Shown here one piece after another: positions 23,785-36,880 of a stretch of DNA of 64,000 nucleotides; position 1 is the first letter of the stretch, and every line of letters starts with the position of its first letter. Both the position numbers and the translations under genes were made by a program. The notes under the pieces were generated by a model. That model was not told the DNA's origin. It did not search any database and was given only the letters and a program-made list of their open reading frames with translations. Source of the DNA: Stictocephala bisonia (lineage: Eukaryota; Arthropoda; Insecta; Hemiptera; Membracidae); NCBI GenBank assembly GCA_035578905.1, contig JAQJVL010000046.1, positions 2,159,730-2,223,729 on the forward strand. The letters are read 5' to 3'.

Positions 23785-26389
23785 GTCAGTGTCTCGTTGA
23801 TGGAATCAACAAAGATATAAGTAGTTGCTTTGTATTTAGCAATTTGGTATTTGTAGCTTGTGAAAATGCGAGACTTCAGAATACCTTTGTGTTGTGGTCT
23901 GAAGTGAAAGTCAGTTCAGGCCGGGATCAATACGTCAGTCCTTGACAAGTACCAGAGTTATTAGCTAATTGTAATCAGTTACTTCAACAAAATTTAATTA
24001 GTGTAACATCTTTCAGACCTGGAGGGATCGATGGATGATTGTTGACTTTCCTAATTACTTTGTTATTTTCTTTTATTCTGCTGAAATCAAGATATGTTTT
24101 ACTTTATCTTACTTTAACTTAAGTTTTAAATTGACTTTCATTCATATACTTGTTTTAAATTTAGAAATTGCAATTTTTATCGACATTATAGCTAAAAAAA
24201 GAACTATAAGGCAGATAATGATGATGATGTTACAGTTTTAAATAACATTAGTGATTTTTGAATCCTGTGCAATGGGTAAGGACAAGTCATCCCATTAAAA
24301 AGGCAAAAAGTTAATATTGGTCTAAAAAACCCCTTTCTTACGATGATTATTTAAACCATTTGAATTTGTTAACAGCTATATAAACCTTGGTGCTTTTCTG
24401 AAAACAGCCCTAGATGTACTGTATAACTATAGACACTAGGGGACACCCCTGCACGCTTCGTGTGCTAACCCCATGTTGACAATTTATCAGCTGGACATAT
24501 TAACGTGTCTAGCCAAGAAGCGATTACTTGTTAGCTGGACACTGGTCGGCCGCAGTTAACATAGTAATGCATGTGAATACAAAATGTTTACATCTACATT
24601 GGTTATATGTAAAGCATTAGTTATAACAATTATGTTGATATATAGGCTTACTCACTTAGCTTTCCCCCACCCTAACCATAACAAAGCGGTGAGAAACGCG
24701 AAGACCGCCATTTTGCTTCTCGAATAGTCCTTGACAAATACCCAAACAGGCGCCATTCAATTTAAGACGAATAACTAGTTTTAAAAAATGTAAAAAGGTG
24801 TTATTACGTCTCACCAAGGGAGTAACAGCGGATTAAGATTTATGTCCACGAGAATCTCATTTTCATGTGAATGTTGTGCTTTTGTTAGTTAGTGATTGTT
24901 ATTTAAATATTTAAGATAGATAAGCTTATAAACATAAGATATCCACAAACACGTTTCATGGTGTAATATTCAGTTGCTAAACTAAATACACTTGAAAAGT
25001 ACAAAAGAATAGAAGAACCAAGCAGTCAAATTCTTTGGAAATGCAATCACTCTGTGGGAGCACAATACTGATGGTGGAAAGAATGTGACAACTTTTCTTG
25101 TTAACAAGTTAGCAGACTCGTGAAAACTATTTTACAGTACTAAGCTTTCTAAAAGAAATTATCCTATATCTAACAAAGTTAGCCTGGTATGAGCTAACTT
25201 ACATTATTGTTAGCTTGGTAATCAAGCACTTCTTCCATTGTTTGTAGTCTTTTTTTCACTTTTTTAAAGATAGTTTAGAGTTCACCCTTTTTATTAAAAC
25301 TGAATTTAAAATCTTCAATCTCTAGTACTTGGAAGTTGCTAGAGTCGAACAACATATGAAACTGTTTACCAACCTTTGAAATTTATTGTTACTAGACTTT
25401 CATTGACCTTAATAAATTTATTTGATTACTTAATACAATTTACATGTTTGAATGTAAAGAAAATAAAGATGAGTCATTAGCATAAATCTAGTAAGAAATG
25501 GATAACATAAATATCAACATGACCAATCAAGTTTTGTATTAAAAAATTAAAAATATTTGTAATTTAGTTTTTCCTGTCTATTGCTATTGCTATTACATGG
25601 GTCTTGTATTCCCCAAACACGCTATACAAATAATTGATCCTTATGGAGTCCTATGAACATAAGTGTCCTGGGCGCTTACAAGAGCTGTGTCTACTGTGTA
25701 TGTAGTAGAGAAGAAATCAGAACACATGTGCACACGTACACATATGAGACTGAAGGACTCTACCATACAATCTTTTTTACAAACAAGTGTTTTGGTCAAA
25801 AGCATTCTACCACATCCAGAGCTACCACCTTGCTCGTACACAGAAATGTACCCTACAGTACCATATGTTGTGCCCTGCCATCAGGAGAACTTCCACTTTG
25901 TCTTTCAACTGATCAATTTACCTTTAGAAATCTGTTTGAAAGCTTTCATGTGATGATATACAAATCTTTTGCTTTAGCAGTACTTACAGCCTCTTGTTTG
26001 TGATCTGATAGATTCTACAAAAGCACCACCACATCCTTATAGTCAGCTGCCTTTTTCTCTCTAGTTATAGTAATTTTCCCTCCTCTGTACTGTCTTTTTT
26101 GCTCCAGGTATCATCAGAGATCCTGTCAGCACTAGAGGCTGCATAGGGACAAAGTGTTGAGGAGAGTGTAGGCAATAGGTTGTATGGTCATCTTCTTAAA
26201 ACCGACACAGCATCTGCTCAGTTTTTGCCATGGACGTGGACACTACTAGAGAAGTCTGGGGTGTCCATAGTAATCAAGGTCTAGATGATGTGTAGGGAAG
26301 AGAACTGAGTATCAGTTAGCTGAAAATCAGACCAATACTAGGTGGTTCGGATTCCACGTAAAGCTGAAGGTCCCTAAGGTACCTAAGTA

Positions 26390-26540
26390 TTGGGCTATTA
26401 ATAAGTAGCTCTTTTTCAGGAACATTCTGATGAACCTTAGTAACAATGACTACACTCGTTCATCTACGCTTATCATACTCATCCGCCCATATCTCTACAA
26501 TCATTGTCTTACTAATGAATAATGAATCCTTTCGTTCTCT
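26390..26540 (+). repeat. Unnamed interspersed repeat, copy 1
   Basis: This stretch matches the reverse complement of 61530-61670. Shared landmarks are ttagtaacaatgactac, cgcccatatctctac and aatgaataatgaat, with intervening similarity. It is an unnamed dispersed family with two copies in the window. Confidence 0.65.
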
Positions 26541-26772
26541 CTGAAGTCTTTATAAGTTATAGATTTCTCTCAAGTATTTAGAAAAATCCCCTTCAAGCTG
26601 TCCCAAACCTTCTCCAATCCTCTAATCTTGCCAAACAATCAAATATATTTACATATATAATATTTCAATAAAAATAAATATATGATGTATAAAGACTGTC
26701 ATCAGTTATCACTCATGGAACTCAAACACAATTCAATTTTCTAACTCATAATCATTGTCACTTTGTGGCCTT

Positions 26773-27168
26773 CTATAGTCCAGCGTTTCTAACTTTACCT
26801 CTGAGGTTTGCGGGCTAAACTGGAAAATCAACATAGGCAACATCGCATCCAGACTGCCACAGCCCTCCTCTAAATTTTACATCCTTTCACCCACAATTGG
26901 GAAGAAATTAGGAAGGTACAAATTTGTTTAGTGGGAATTAAAATCATTTTAGTGTTTGACTGGGAAGTACTTTTTTACTGTTTACAAATATCAAAAAACA
27001 AAGTCAATCAGAAAATTTTAGGTTATAAAAACTATCATGCCCTAGTTGTGATTTATCTAGACCAGAAACAAATTAATAATGGAACAGGAAGGAGCCAAGC
27101 ACTCAAGATATACAGTGTTGCCATATTTTTCTCCCCTCAGAGGTAAAGTTAGAACGGCTGGACTATAG
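26773..27168. mobile_element. MITE-like unit with 32-bp terminal inverted repeats
   Basis: Left end ctatagtccagcgtttctaa and right end ttagaacggctggactatag are inverted copies, continuing through actttacctctgagg. The unit is 396 bp with no coding capacity worth naming. The target duplication is unclear. Confidence 0.7.
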
Positions 27169-27648
27169 TACCACCTACAGAATAGCAGTTCTCTGTAAAA
27201 CAGACTCTACAAGACTTTGCCTGCATAGGTTGTGGAGTTAAGATGAATGATAATTCCTACAACAACCATGATAATTCCTTGAACTATATATATATATACT
27301 GTTAATTAAATGTTTTTAAGATTAGTTTTCCACTAAATAAAAGGAAGGTAATGAGTTAGTGCTTAACTCATACACAATTCAGTATTGTTTAAGTACATAG
27401 TTTATACTTAGTTAAAAATGAGTGGATAGTGCAGTAATTTTGCAAAGTCAAATGTTATAGAAAAATCACTGGATGCACTCAAAGATTTATAATAACTGAT
27501 TTTTTCTATTCATAATGTTGGAAAATTAAGTTTGTCTGTCTTGTATTTATTTGAAAACATAAATCTTATGGATTACTCTATTGCACAGCAAATAGTATCA
27601 ATTTACTGATGTTATTTACAATACTGACTTAGTTTTGTGTTTTGTTAG

Positions 27649-27779
27649 GTATTACACATTATAGATGATGTGTTGGAGCCAGTTCGTTCAACCAACCCTG
27701 ACATGCCGATCTACAACCCAGATGCCTGGGCATTCCTAAACCAGTCAGAAAACATTGACCTGGACTCTCATCGTGTCAG
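27649..27779 (+). CDS. Fas1: Fas1 exon: end of domain 1, linker, start of domain 2
   Basis: Acceptor tgtgttttgttag ends at 27648. The donor GTAGGA at 27780 is weaker than the others. The exon is 131 nt, phase 0 to phase 2. It opens with the FAS1 H2 strand VLHIIDDVLEPV, which closes domain 1. A linker and the first helices of domain 2 follow (NPDAWAFLNQSENIDLDSHR). Asn in NQS is a possible glycosylation sequon. The final two bases AG pair with A of the exon at 34836 to give Arg. Confidence 0.92.
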
Positions 27780-27884
27780 GTAGGACAATGATCCTTGCAT
27801 TTATGTAGTTAAAAAAAAACATGGGACAACATTTTCATAATCCTAAGAACTACTATAAGACTATACTTGTTGGAGATTTTATGA

Positions 27885-28146
27885 AAGGTATTTCATGTTT
27901 TACTAGACAAAGTTAGAGCTAAGAAGACTTCTCTAACACTTAAGGATGACTTCTGAAGTACCACTAGTGACTGGGAAGGTAGGCTGCATGCAACAACGGG
28001 ATCGCTTAGAAGATCACCCATCCAAGAAACAGCCACACTTGATGACGTTATCTTGCGATATTGTTGGAAGCCAAGATATCGCCACGCGTTCCCTATGAGT
28101 ACTGGCAAATATAAGGAATAGTTGGTGCCACATAAATGAGAGGCCA
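27885..28146 (-). mobile_element. SINE with 5S rRNA-like head
   Basis: On the minus strand it starts about 28146 with ggcctctcatttatg. A middle part holds cttggatgggtgatc (28026-28012), which matches the conserved C-box region of eukaryotic 5S rRNA, preceded by an aacgtca stretch that could be the 5S A-box area. The 3' end (27942-27902) is the same tail as the SINE at 48310-48352: taagtgttagagaagtcttc, then ctaactttgtctagtaaa. The 5S assignment is by eye and partial; the shared 3' tail is clear. Confidence 0.65.
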
Positions 28147-30824
28147 ATATCTAAAGAACTGAAAGGAGGGATTCTTAGCTTGTCATTGAATTTCTACCTC
28201 AACTTTTTGTTTTGGATAATTTTTTCTGGGGTGTCTGACTCCAATTGAATTAGTACTAGGCTGTCAATTCAATGAGAGCAAATTACCAATTTACTAATGA
28301 GGGAGTGTATGATGCAGACAGGTGTTTATATAGTAAAAATGTATTATTAGTGTGGAGAAGTGAAAATCTGTGTAAAAAATGTATCTTAAAGACTGTTTCT
28401 CAAAATAGCAACGTTTAATGACTTGTTACACTGCCGTCCCATCTACACCCAAGGGAATTCCCTTTGTAGCTTCGCTACTGATTAAGTTTGACGCATTGAC
28501 ATGGTAGTACCAATCATAGCCACGTTTAACATGTTTTATGTGTTAATGTTTAATTGATCACTAATCAATTATTTTCGAGTACGAGTATATAAAATACTTC
28601 TAAGCAACCTGCTCCAACTCTGGCCAAAAAAATATCATTTTTGGGAATTTTTCAATAATCGGACTTAGAGTAGAAAGTTAGTATAAATTTTATTACATAA
28701 AACTTACCAAAAGGCATGTTTGTGATAAACATAGTAAAGGACAGTTAAGATTTTAAACTGTAAAATAATGTGTATTTTGTTCACCTTCATTCCCAGCTGA
28801 GGTAAGGTAGTCTTATGGGGAGGTAGTTATTATAAATAAAAAATTTGTCAATTTGAAATTGAGTTGATATTGGTATTCTTCATTTTTTTTTAATTTTCAC
28901 AAATTACCAATAAAAACAATTTATTACAAGGCCTTTGACCACCAATGGCAACACAAATTAATTAAAAAAAAAACTTTGTTATTTCAGAACTCATTGTAAG
29001 CCATTATTTATAGAGAATATTATGTGAAGTTTACAATCTATGTACATCTTAGACTACCTAGTATTTGTAAAATATAATTTTGTTAGAGTTACACACATGA
29101 ATTTGTTCATAACTATTGTACTAGGAACAAATTGAACATAAGGTCTAGTCAATGTTGATAGAGCACCACAGTTAACAGTTTCATTAAACGATCAAAACGA
29201 TACTTATATATTGTCTCACAATCCAAGATATCTAATCAATTCTAAATTCAAAGAAACGATTAAAAATACCCTGTTGAAAATGTGTCCTTATAATGGTAAT
29301 GAATTCATAAATGATGTTAAAACTAATTTCAAAACTTAGTTACACGATGCCATGCATGTTAACTTGTCATAACGGCAATAAATTCTTTAAAGAAGGAGGA
29401 GAGGAATGTATACGTTAACTAACAAAAATAATAATCAAATCAGCTGACAGCAAAGTATCAGATTTCCACTATAAACAGCTGATCAACAATAAGTAATTAT
29501 ATTTGTATTACAAGTGTTTTGCCAGTATCTTAACACGACCAGTGGGTTAAAGAAGAGTGTGTGAACTTATTTGGTCCAAAATCAACTAAACTATTCGTGA
29601 TCGGGTAGTTTTCCTTCACAAAAATACTTGTATGTTTTAGCCTTTGTGTGTTTATGTTTAATTATTGACAACAAATGAAAAATTATTTAACAGTAAAAAT
29701 TAATATTATTTGGGTGATATTGGTGTTAGAAATAAAAGCAAAAGGGAAAGTAAGAAATTTCAAAATTGTTAGTGATACAAAATTGACTGTTTTATAAAAC
29801 AAAATTTGCTATGCATGATTTGGTTTGAACTCTTTTATGATAGTCTATCAGTGCTCATTTTTATGGTTATATTTACTTACTGTAGAAATAATTGTAATAT
29901 ACATTATAAATTCATAGAAAACCCCCTATGAACTAAAGAGTAAATTTAACATGTGGAATATATTTAAAAATTGGATTTGGAGACTGAAGCATAGAGCTAT
30001 TTTGTCACATTCATTTGATTAAATTTATTATTTACTTCTTAATTAAATGCAAAAGTACATAAACTGGTGTTTGATCAATATTTTAAACATTGCAATTTTG
30101 GGGCTTTCCTAACTACAATAAGTGTTCAGTATATTTGAGACATTCGTTTGTAAAAGAGTGTCAGGTCTTTTTGTATTTTTGGAGACAGTGTTAATTTCTT
30201 GTCCCCTCAATGTGCATCGGATGGACATAATACATCGGATGGACATAATACATAGACATATTTTTACAAAATGTTTGTAGGAAGAGGAAAGAAGTGTTTC
30301 TTGATATATGTACACTGTAAATTAACAATAAAAATTGATTTATTCCAATACAAACATTCATAAAAATAAAAAATATAATTGGTTTGGGACAGGTTAACCT
30401 CTGCACTCAGTTATTTTGGCTAGTATCATATTTTAAATAACATATGAAATAATGGTGAGATTTAATATATAATTTAACATGTCAATTATATTCTACTGAT
30501 GTATAAATTAATTAGTGTGTATGCTACTATATGATCAAATACACAAATTATTCTAAAAAGCAAGAACACAAAAATTTTAAAAATTAATTACATTTATATT
30601 ATAATTTTAACCAGAACTAAATTCAAGAAAAGAAGATTTTAAGAAATAACAATACATCATTAATCTACGTTGTGATTAAATGTTCCTTTATTGATAAATT
30701 CAAACAGACACTTACTTAAAATATTAAACTGTTCATAACTCAACATTTGAATATTTTAGTTAAAGGTCATCAAAATATAGAACGGGTCTGATCAAGGTTA
30801 ATTCTATGAGTGATGAGAACAAAG

Positions 30825-32955
30825 CCAGCAATTACAGCTGGCGGCTAGATTTGTAGTGATTAAAACTAGTCTTACATGTACTTGGTCATCCACCACTGAC
30901 AATTACAGCTGGCAGCTAGATTTGTAGTGATTAAAACTAGTATTACATGTACTTACTCATCCACCACTGACAATTACAGCTGGCAGCTAGATTTGTAGTG
31001 ATTAAAACTAGTCTTACATGTACTTGGTCATCCACCACTGACAATTACAGCTGGCAGCTAGATTTGTAGTGATTAAAACTAGTCTTACATGTACTTGGTC
31101 ATCCACCATTGACATTACAGCTGGCGGCTAGATTTGTAGTGATTAAAACTAGTCTTACATGTAATTGGTCATCCACCACTGACAATTACAGCTGGCAGCT
31201 AGATTTGTAGTGATTAAAACTAGTCTTACATGTACTTGGTCATCCACCATTGACATTACAGCTGGCGGCTAGATTTGTAGTGATTAAAACTAGTCTTACA
31301 TGTACTTAGTCATCCACCACTGACAATTACAGCTGGCAGCTAGATTTGTAGTGATTAAAACTAGTATTACATGTACTTACTCATCCACCATTGACAATTA
31401 CAGCTGCCGGCCAGATTTGTAGTGATTAAAACTAGTCTTATATGTACTGACTCATCCACCACTGACAATTACAGCTGACGGCCAGATTTGTAGTGATTAA
31501 AACCAGTCTTACATGTACTTACTCATCCACCACTGACAATTACAGCTGCCGGCCAGATTTGTAGTGATTAAAACCAGTCTTACATGTACTGACTCATCCA
31601 CCACTGACAATTACAGCTGACGGCCAAATTTGTAGTGATTAAAACTAGTCTTACATGTACTTTCTCATCCACCACTGATAATTACAGCTGGCAGCTAGAT
31701 TTTTAGTGATTAAAACTAGTCTTACATATACTGACTCATCCACCACTGACAATTACAGCTGCCGGCCAGATTTGTAGTGATTAAAACCAGTCTTACATGT
31801 ACTGACTCATCCACCACTGACAATTACAGCTGACGGCCAAATTTGTAGTGATTAAACCAGTCGTATGGATACTAACTCATCCACCACTGACAATTGCAGC
31901 TGGCGGCCAGATTTGTAGTGATTAAAACTAGTCTTACATGTACTTTCTCATCCACCACTGACAATTACAGCTGGCAGCTAGATTTTTAGTGATTAAAACT
32001 AGTCTTACATATACTGACTCATCCACCACTGACAACTGCAGCTGGCAGCTAGATTTGTAGTGATTAAAACTAGTCTTACATGTACTTTCTCATCCACCAC
32101 TGATAATTACAGCTGGCAGCTAGACTTTTAGTGATTAAAACTAGTCTTACATGTACTTACTCATCCACCATTGACATTACAGCTGGCAGCCATATTTGTA
32201 GTGATTAAAACCAGTCTTACATGTACTGACTCATCCACCACTGACAATTACAGCTGACGGCCAGATTTGTAGTGATTAAAACTAGTCTTACATGTACTTT
32301 CTCATCCACCACTGATAATTACAACTGGCAGCTATATTTGTAGTGATTAAAACCAGTCTTACATGTACTTACTCATCCACCACTGACAATTACAGCTGCC
32401 GGCCAGATTTGTAGTGATTAAAACCAGTCTTACATGTACTGACTCATCCACCACTGACAATTACAGCTGACGGCCAGATTTGTAGTGATTAAAACCAGTC
32501 TTACATGTACTGACTCATCCACCACTGACAATTACAGCTGACGGCCAAATTTGTAGTGATTAAACCAGTCGTATGGATACTGACATATCCACCACTGACA
32601 ATTGCAGCTGGCGGCCAAATTTGTAGTGTTTAAAACCAGTCTTACATATACTGACTCATCCACCACTGACAACTGCAGCTGGCAGCTAGATTTGTAGTGA
32701 TTAAAACTAGTCTTACATGTACTTACTCATCCACCATTGACATTACAGCTGGCAGCCAGATTTGTAGTGATTAAAACCAGTCTTACATGTACTTACTCAT
32801 CCACCACTGACAATTACAGCTGGCAGCTAGATTTTTAGTGATTAAAACTAGTCTTACATGTACTGACTCAACTACCACTGACAATTACAGCTGACGGCCA
32901 AATTTGTAGTGATTAAAACTAGTCTTACATGTACTTACTCATCCACCACTGACAA
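30825..32955. repeat. 71-bp minisatellite
   Basis: About 30 copies of a 71-bp unit (ccaccactgacaattacagc, then a variable ggcagctag/gccggccag/gacggccag block, then atttgtagtgattaaaacta and cttacatgtacttactcat). Two rare variants recur in the same order (near 31861 and 32008, then near 32569 and 32644), which suggests a duplicated multi-unit block. Confidence 0.95.
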
Positions 32956-34835
32956 TTTCAAGTAAGAAAACCAAATTAGTTACGTTTATTTGATCGTATT
33001 TTGCTCCTTATAACGAATAAGAAGAAGATTATTCCATAATCTTTTACAATGTTTTTAAAGTATATTATTGGAATATATTAGCCACTTTACCAGTTTATTC
33101 TGGCTAGCTCTACAGGATTGGGAGACACAGAACAGTAACGTTTGAGCACTTGCTCTCGGAATCAGGTGTTCATGTTTAACTGTCCTAAACTTTGGCGGTT
33201 TACTGCAGTTTGTGTAAACTTAAATTCTATTATATTTATTATAAGTACAGTACATTTTAAACAATATATTTATCTATTTTTTTTTCAACAAACTATAAAA
33301 ATTAATAACTTAGAAGCTAGAAAGTAATTCTACTTAAAACATCTATTTATTGAACTACTAAATAACAAAAGAAAAAGAAAAAAAATCAGCTTGCTTGGTG
33401 CAATACAGATTATATTGAATTGAAAAATAGCTATACATGTTTTTGCTTCTGCAACATGTATAATTAACTAAAATATACTAAATCCTTAAGTACCCACGCT
33501 GCTATTTGTCAAGTCCCGTGTGGGATGTTTGAAACACCTCATACTAAATGTAGCCTATAATTATAATTACTTTACTTTTTTAGAAATCGAGTTTTTATAA
33601 TTAACATATAACTAGTTGTATACAATTTAAATATTTAAAATTATTTTAAATAAATATATTTATACTAGTAAAATAATAAATTGCAAAAGTATGCAAACCT
33701 TTTACAAAATGGAATCAAAATTATATTTTATACAATAATAACTTTGGAAAATGTAGTTTCCTTTTGTATTATGTTTTATATAATATAAGTTAAATCTTGT
33801 TCTACAATCCGATTTTTAAATATATTTTCATTTGCTACTAAATATTAGGTAAATAAATGCTTCTCAAACAATGACACTAGTACCCGAGGATGACACGGAC
33901 ACACCAGACAACTTTGACAGCACGTGACAGATCAATAACTCACCAAAAACCAATGAAAACCAGTTTGGCATTACTCTCAGGCTGTAGTTTGAAGGTACTG
34001 GAAAGATGGGTAGGTTAGCCAATTCCCACTTTGAATAGTGACAAAATTTCCCTAACTGGTGTGTTTTGAACACCCAGTGTTGGTACATAAGGGTTAAAAG
34101 CTTTTAAAATAATACATGTAAGGATCAAATTACTAAGCTAAACAGTTTCTCTATTTCGTCAATACTAAAAAGCCATTCTTTGGTATATTTTTAAAATTTG
34201 CCTATTTTGTTCATGTTTTTTATTTCAACTGGAATTTCTGGAATTCCTAAACATTTTTGGCTCCATGTAAAACACAATTTTCCTGAAAATGTTCTGGTTG
34301 ACTTTAGGTCTCACATGGTAACCCTGAACAAAGCTTCGGGTTCCCTGATAAGTTCTATCACCACTTCTAATATAAAATATTTTTAAAACTTTACAAACAT
34401 ATAAATATTTAATTGGCAGGGTCTAATTTTAAAAATTGGCAAAGCACATTCTCTCCTTTGTTTATTTGAAATGACAGGTATGAAATGGTTGTGTGTAACT
34501 TTTTAAGGATTAAAAATAGTTTTATAAGCATTTCTCCTGCATTAAATTGTGTATGTGAGCCTAGAATGGATAAGCACAAAGTATAATGTTTTTGATAGGT
34601 TTTTGTTTAATTTGTTTCTCAAAAAGTAAATTTTCTAATATTTTTACGAATTTCAACTTGCAGCTTATCGAGGCTTGAATTTATTGAAAATTAATTCATA
34701 TATCTAAGCCAAATAACACTTAATTCATATTGTTTAGTAATTGTTTTTCTTATTTTTATGATCAAACCTTACAAACTATGTTAATATTTAGTTGCTCGTA
34801 CTTGAGGTTGTTCTAATAGAAATGTATAATTTTAG

Positions 34836-34932
34836 ATCTTTTAGACAAAGAGTCCAACTGATGAAAAAAGCAGATATATTCAAGGCTGAAGGAAGATACA
34901 CATTTTTTATCCCAGTAGACGAAGGTTTTCAG
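34836..34932 (+). CDS. Fas1: Fas1 exon: FAS1 domain 2, H1 region
   Basis: Acceptor aatgtataattttag ends at 34835 and donor GTGAGT begins at 34933. A plausible branch point (ttctaat) lies about 20 nt upstream. The exon is 97 nt, phase 2 to phase 0. It encodes SFRQRVQLMKKADIFKAEGR followed by the H1 strand YTFFIPVDEGFQ. A second AG lies nine bases into the exon (tttag at 34840-34844), but using it would break the phase with the preceding exon, so 34836 is chosen. Confidence 0.9.
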
Positions 34933-35681
34933 GTGAGTCAATTTATGATGAGAATTTCTTTAATCATCAACATTTTCACTTAGGCTAGCACAATTTAATG
35001 ACAGCATAAACAATTTTTATTAAAAAAAATTATCTTATATATGTTTTGTAATTATGTGTCTTTTTATATATAGGAATGTAAATTAAAAATTAATTGAGCC
35101 AAGCAAACAAAAAAATTCAAGGCAATACCTATGTTAGTTTTATAGTTACTTTTCTATCCATATATTAAAGTTACTTTTTATTAAAGTGATTCTATGATTT
35201 ATAAATTATAAAAAAACTTTTATTTATATAATATAAATAGTAAATGTAACTGGTATTTTAAATTAATTAATAAATTATATTAAAATTAGATCAATTGATG
35301 AAATGACAATCAAAATACCTACATTATTAAATAATAACATCCCTAACTTACTCAGAAGTTTATAAAATTATACAATGAAATTCAAAACCTCATTAAACTC
35401 ACTGAGAGAGAAACAGACAGTGGAAGTTTGCTGAATCCCTAGTTCATGAATTTGCTATTTTATTTTATACTACTTTATTTTGTTGTAAGAGTTGAAATAA
35501 AAGAGAAACATCTCAAATATTTGTAGTATACCAGGGTGGGACAATATTCAGACATTAAGAATTATTTTATTATTATAATTCGAATCATAATAATGAAGTT
35601 CTGTACACTGATGCGCCAATGTGTATTGGCAGGTAGGTGGGTCATCACTACATGTATCTCCTTTGTGTTCTGTACAAAATT

Positions 35682-35890
35682 GGGCCTCTTGATAGCCTAG
35701 TAGTTACCACTTCTGTTTCCAGTGCAGATTGTGACGGGTTCTAATCCCGGGAGGCCCACGTAAGTGGTGGTGGTGATCCACCCACATATGTCATTGGTGT
35801 CTCGCTCATCCACTCATGCATGCAGGCCCAGGTTTAGGCTGCAACAGCTTTAGCTTCTCCCCCTCTCCCTTCTGAGGGATATAGAATAGC
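35682..35890 (+). mobile_element. tRNA-derived SINE
   Basis: The first 76 bases can fold as a tRNA. The acceptor stem GGGCCTC (35682-35688) pairs perfectly with GAGGCCC (35751-35757). The T arm is CGGG-TTCTAAT-CCCG. The A-box-like stretch is tagcctagtag. A possible anticodon loop carries GTT (Asn). The B box has T where a purine is normal in TTCRA. A 130-bp unrelated body ending near 35890 shows it is a SINE, not a tRNA gene. Confidence 0.7.
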
Positions 35891-36046
35891 AAATTTCATT
35901 AATAAGACCATCAAAGTTGTGAGCTTTAAATGTTTATTCAACACCAATAAAAATTGAAGTTAGTACATAAAAAGTACATAGGTTTTAGTAAAGGAATAAA
36001 GTTAAATAAACCTTAACAAAACTTTATGACAGATGGTTTTTTTTTA

Positions 36047-36880
36047 TTATTTTGTTTGGGCAAAGTTTTTAACAGTCTCATAAACAATTAATCTTAAGAG
36101 TACCATCATGTTTAGTTTTCCTACTATAAATTCAGTTTTTCCTCTTGAAGAGTTGATCTCTTGGCATTTTTCCCCTTTAGATAAAACTGAAACCCCCTTT
36201 CGGCAGAACAGTTGGTGACTGGAAATGTCAAGAAAAGCTACTTCAAGATTGGGGAAAGTTATACACAGCTCGTTACTTCTAATGAACATGTACACCTCAG
36301 GTATGGTCTTCATGCCTTCCAGATCAAGGTGCATCTTTAAATTGGAACACTCGTTTACAAATTCTTCACTGATATCCTCTGAATAAGACTTTACCAACTT
36401 TGTTGCAGCCTTCTCAATAGATTCTTTTGAAGACTCCTTCGACAATAACACCAGAGGTGACAAAACTTCAAAGCAGTCCGACAACACCTAATATGCTTTT
36501 TGTGCCTACTTAAGTTTGATTTCAATGAATCAGTGAATTTAAGATACACTTTAATTCTGAAAGCTGACCTTCCTTCAAATTTGACTTAATTCTCATCTGT
36601 TTCATCAGCAAATATTTTGCATTTTCTAATTCTGAATAAATAAAGAGTTTCTAATCAAAGAAAAGCAGTGGTGGATTGTTCATATTAATTTTATGAAATT
36701 CGTCTCTTTTTTCATCGATGAATGCTTCTTAAGTGTCAATCTGTTTCATAACCGCTGAAAGATACATGGTCTGCTTTTGTAAGTTGTTACTATACTGGTC
36801 AACTCTCAAGGATATCACTGATGAGTGATAACTAGACAAAAAAAGGAGTTCAGTGTCCATGTTAGGGAAGAGGGGGGAGG
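36047..36880 (-). pseudogene. Decayed hAT (ZMYM/TTF type) transposase, C-terminal part
   Basis: The minus-strand frame 36047-36487 encodes 146 residues. Its pattern matches the hAT C-terminal region: VLSPLVLLSKESSKESIEKA, then SEEFVNECSNLKMHL, then LCITFPNLEVAFLDI and a degraded dimerisation block ending ETVKNFAQTK. Upstream (36488-36880), broken frames still show VYLKFTDSLKSNL and a string of helices. The dimerisation region is badly eroded (no clear ERSFS/ERTFS motif), so this copy is older than the one at 42340-46869. Confidence 0.6.

Larger units (their letters stand above)
23785..27648 (+). other. Fas1 intron, 3.9 kb
   Basis: This intron holds one interspersed repeat (26390-26540) and one MITE-like unit (26773-27168). 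The stretch 23785-26389 shows no recognisable gene. Short open frames near 25653-26003 (up to 116 codons) have no motif that can be named. Confidence 0.8.
27780..34835 (+). other. Fas1 intron, 7.1 kb
   Basis: This intron holds a minus-strand SINE (27885-28146) about 100 nt from the donor and a 71-bp array (30825-32955). The stretches 28147-30824 and 32956-34835 are AT-rich, with nothing recognised. A 74-codon minus frame at 33864-34088 has no identifiable motif. Confidence 0.8.

Noticed and set aside
25653..26003. 116-codon + frame, overlapped by a 96-codon frame
   Set aside because: No domain, low-complexity Thr/His start, and two overlapping frames; not supported as a gene or Fas1 exon.
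33864..34088. 74-codon minus frame
   Set aside because: No recognisable motif; length expected by chance given several kb of intron.
35682..35758. A genuine tRNA-Asn gene
   Set aside because: Deviant B box and an attached 130-bp body ending like a SINE; called as a SINE instead.
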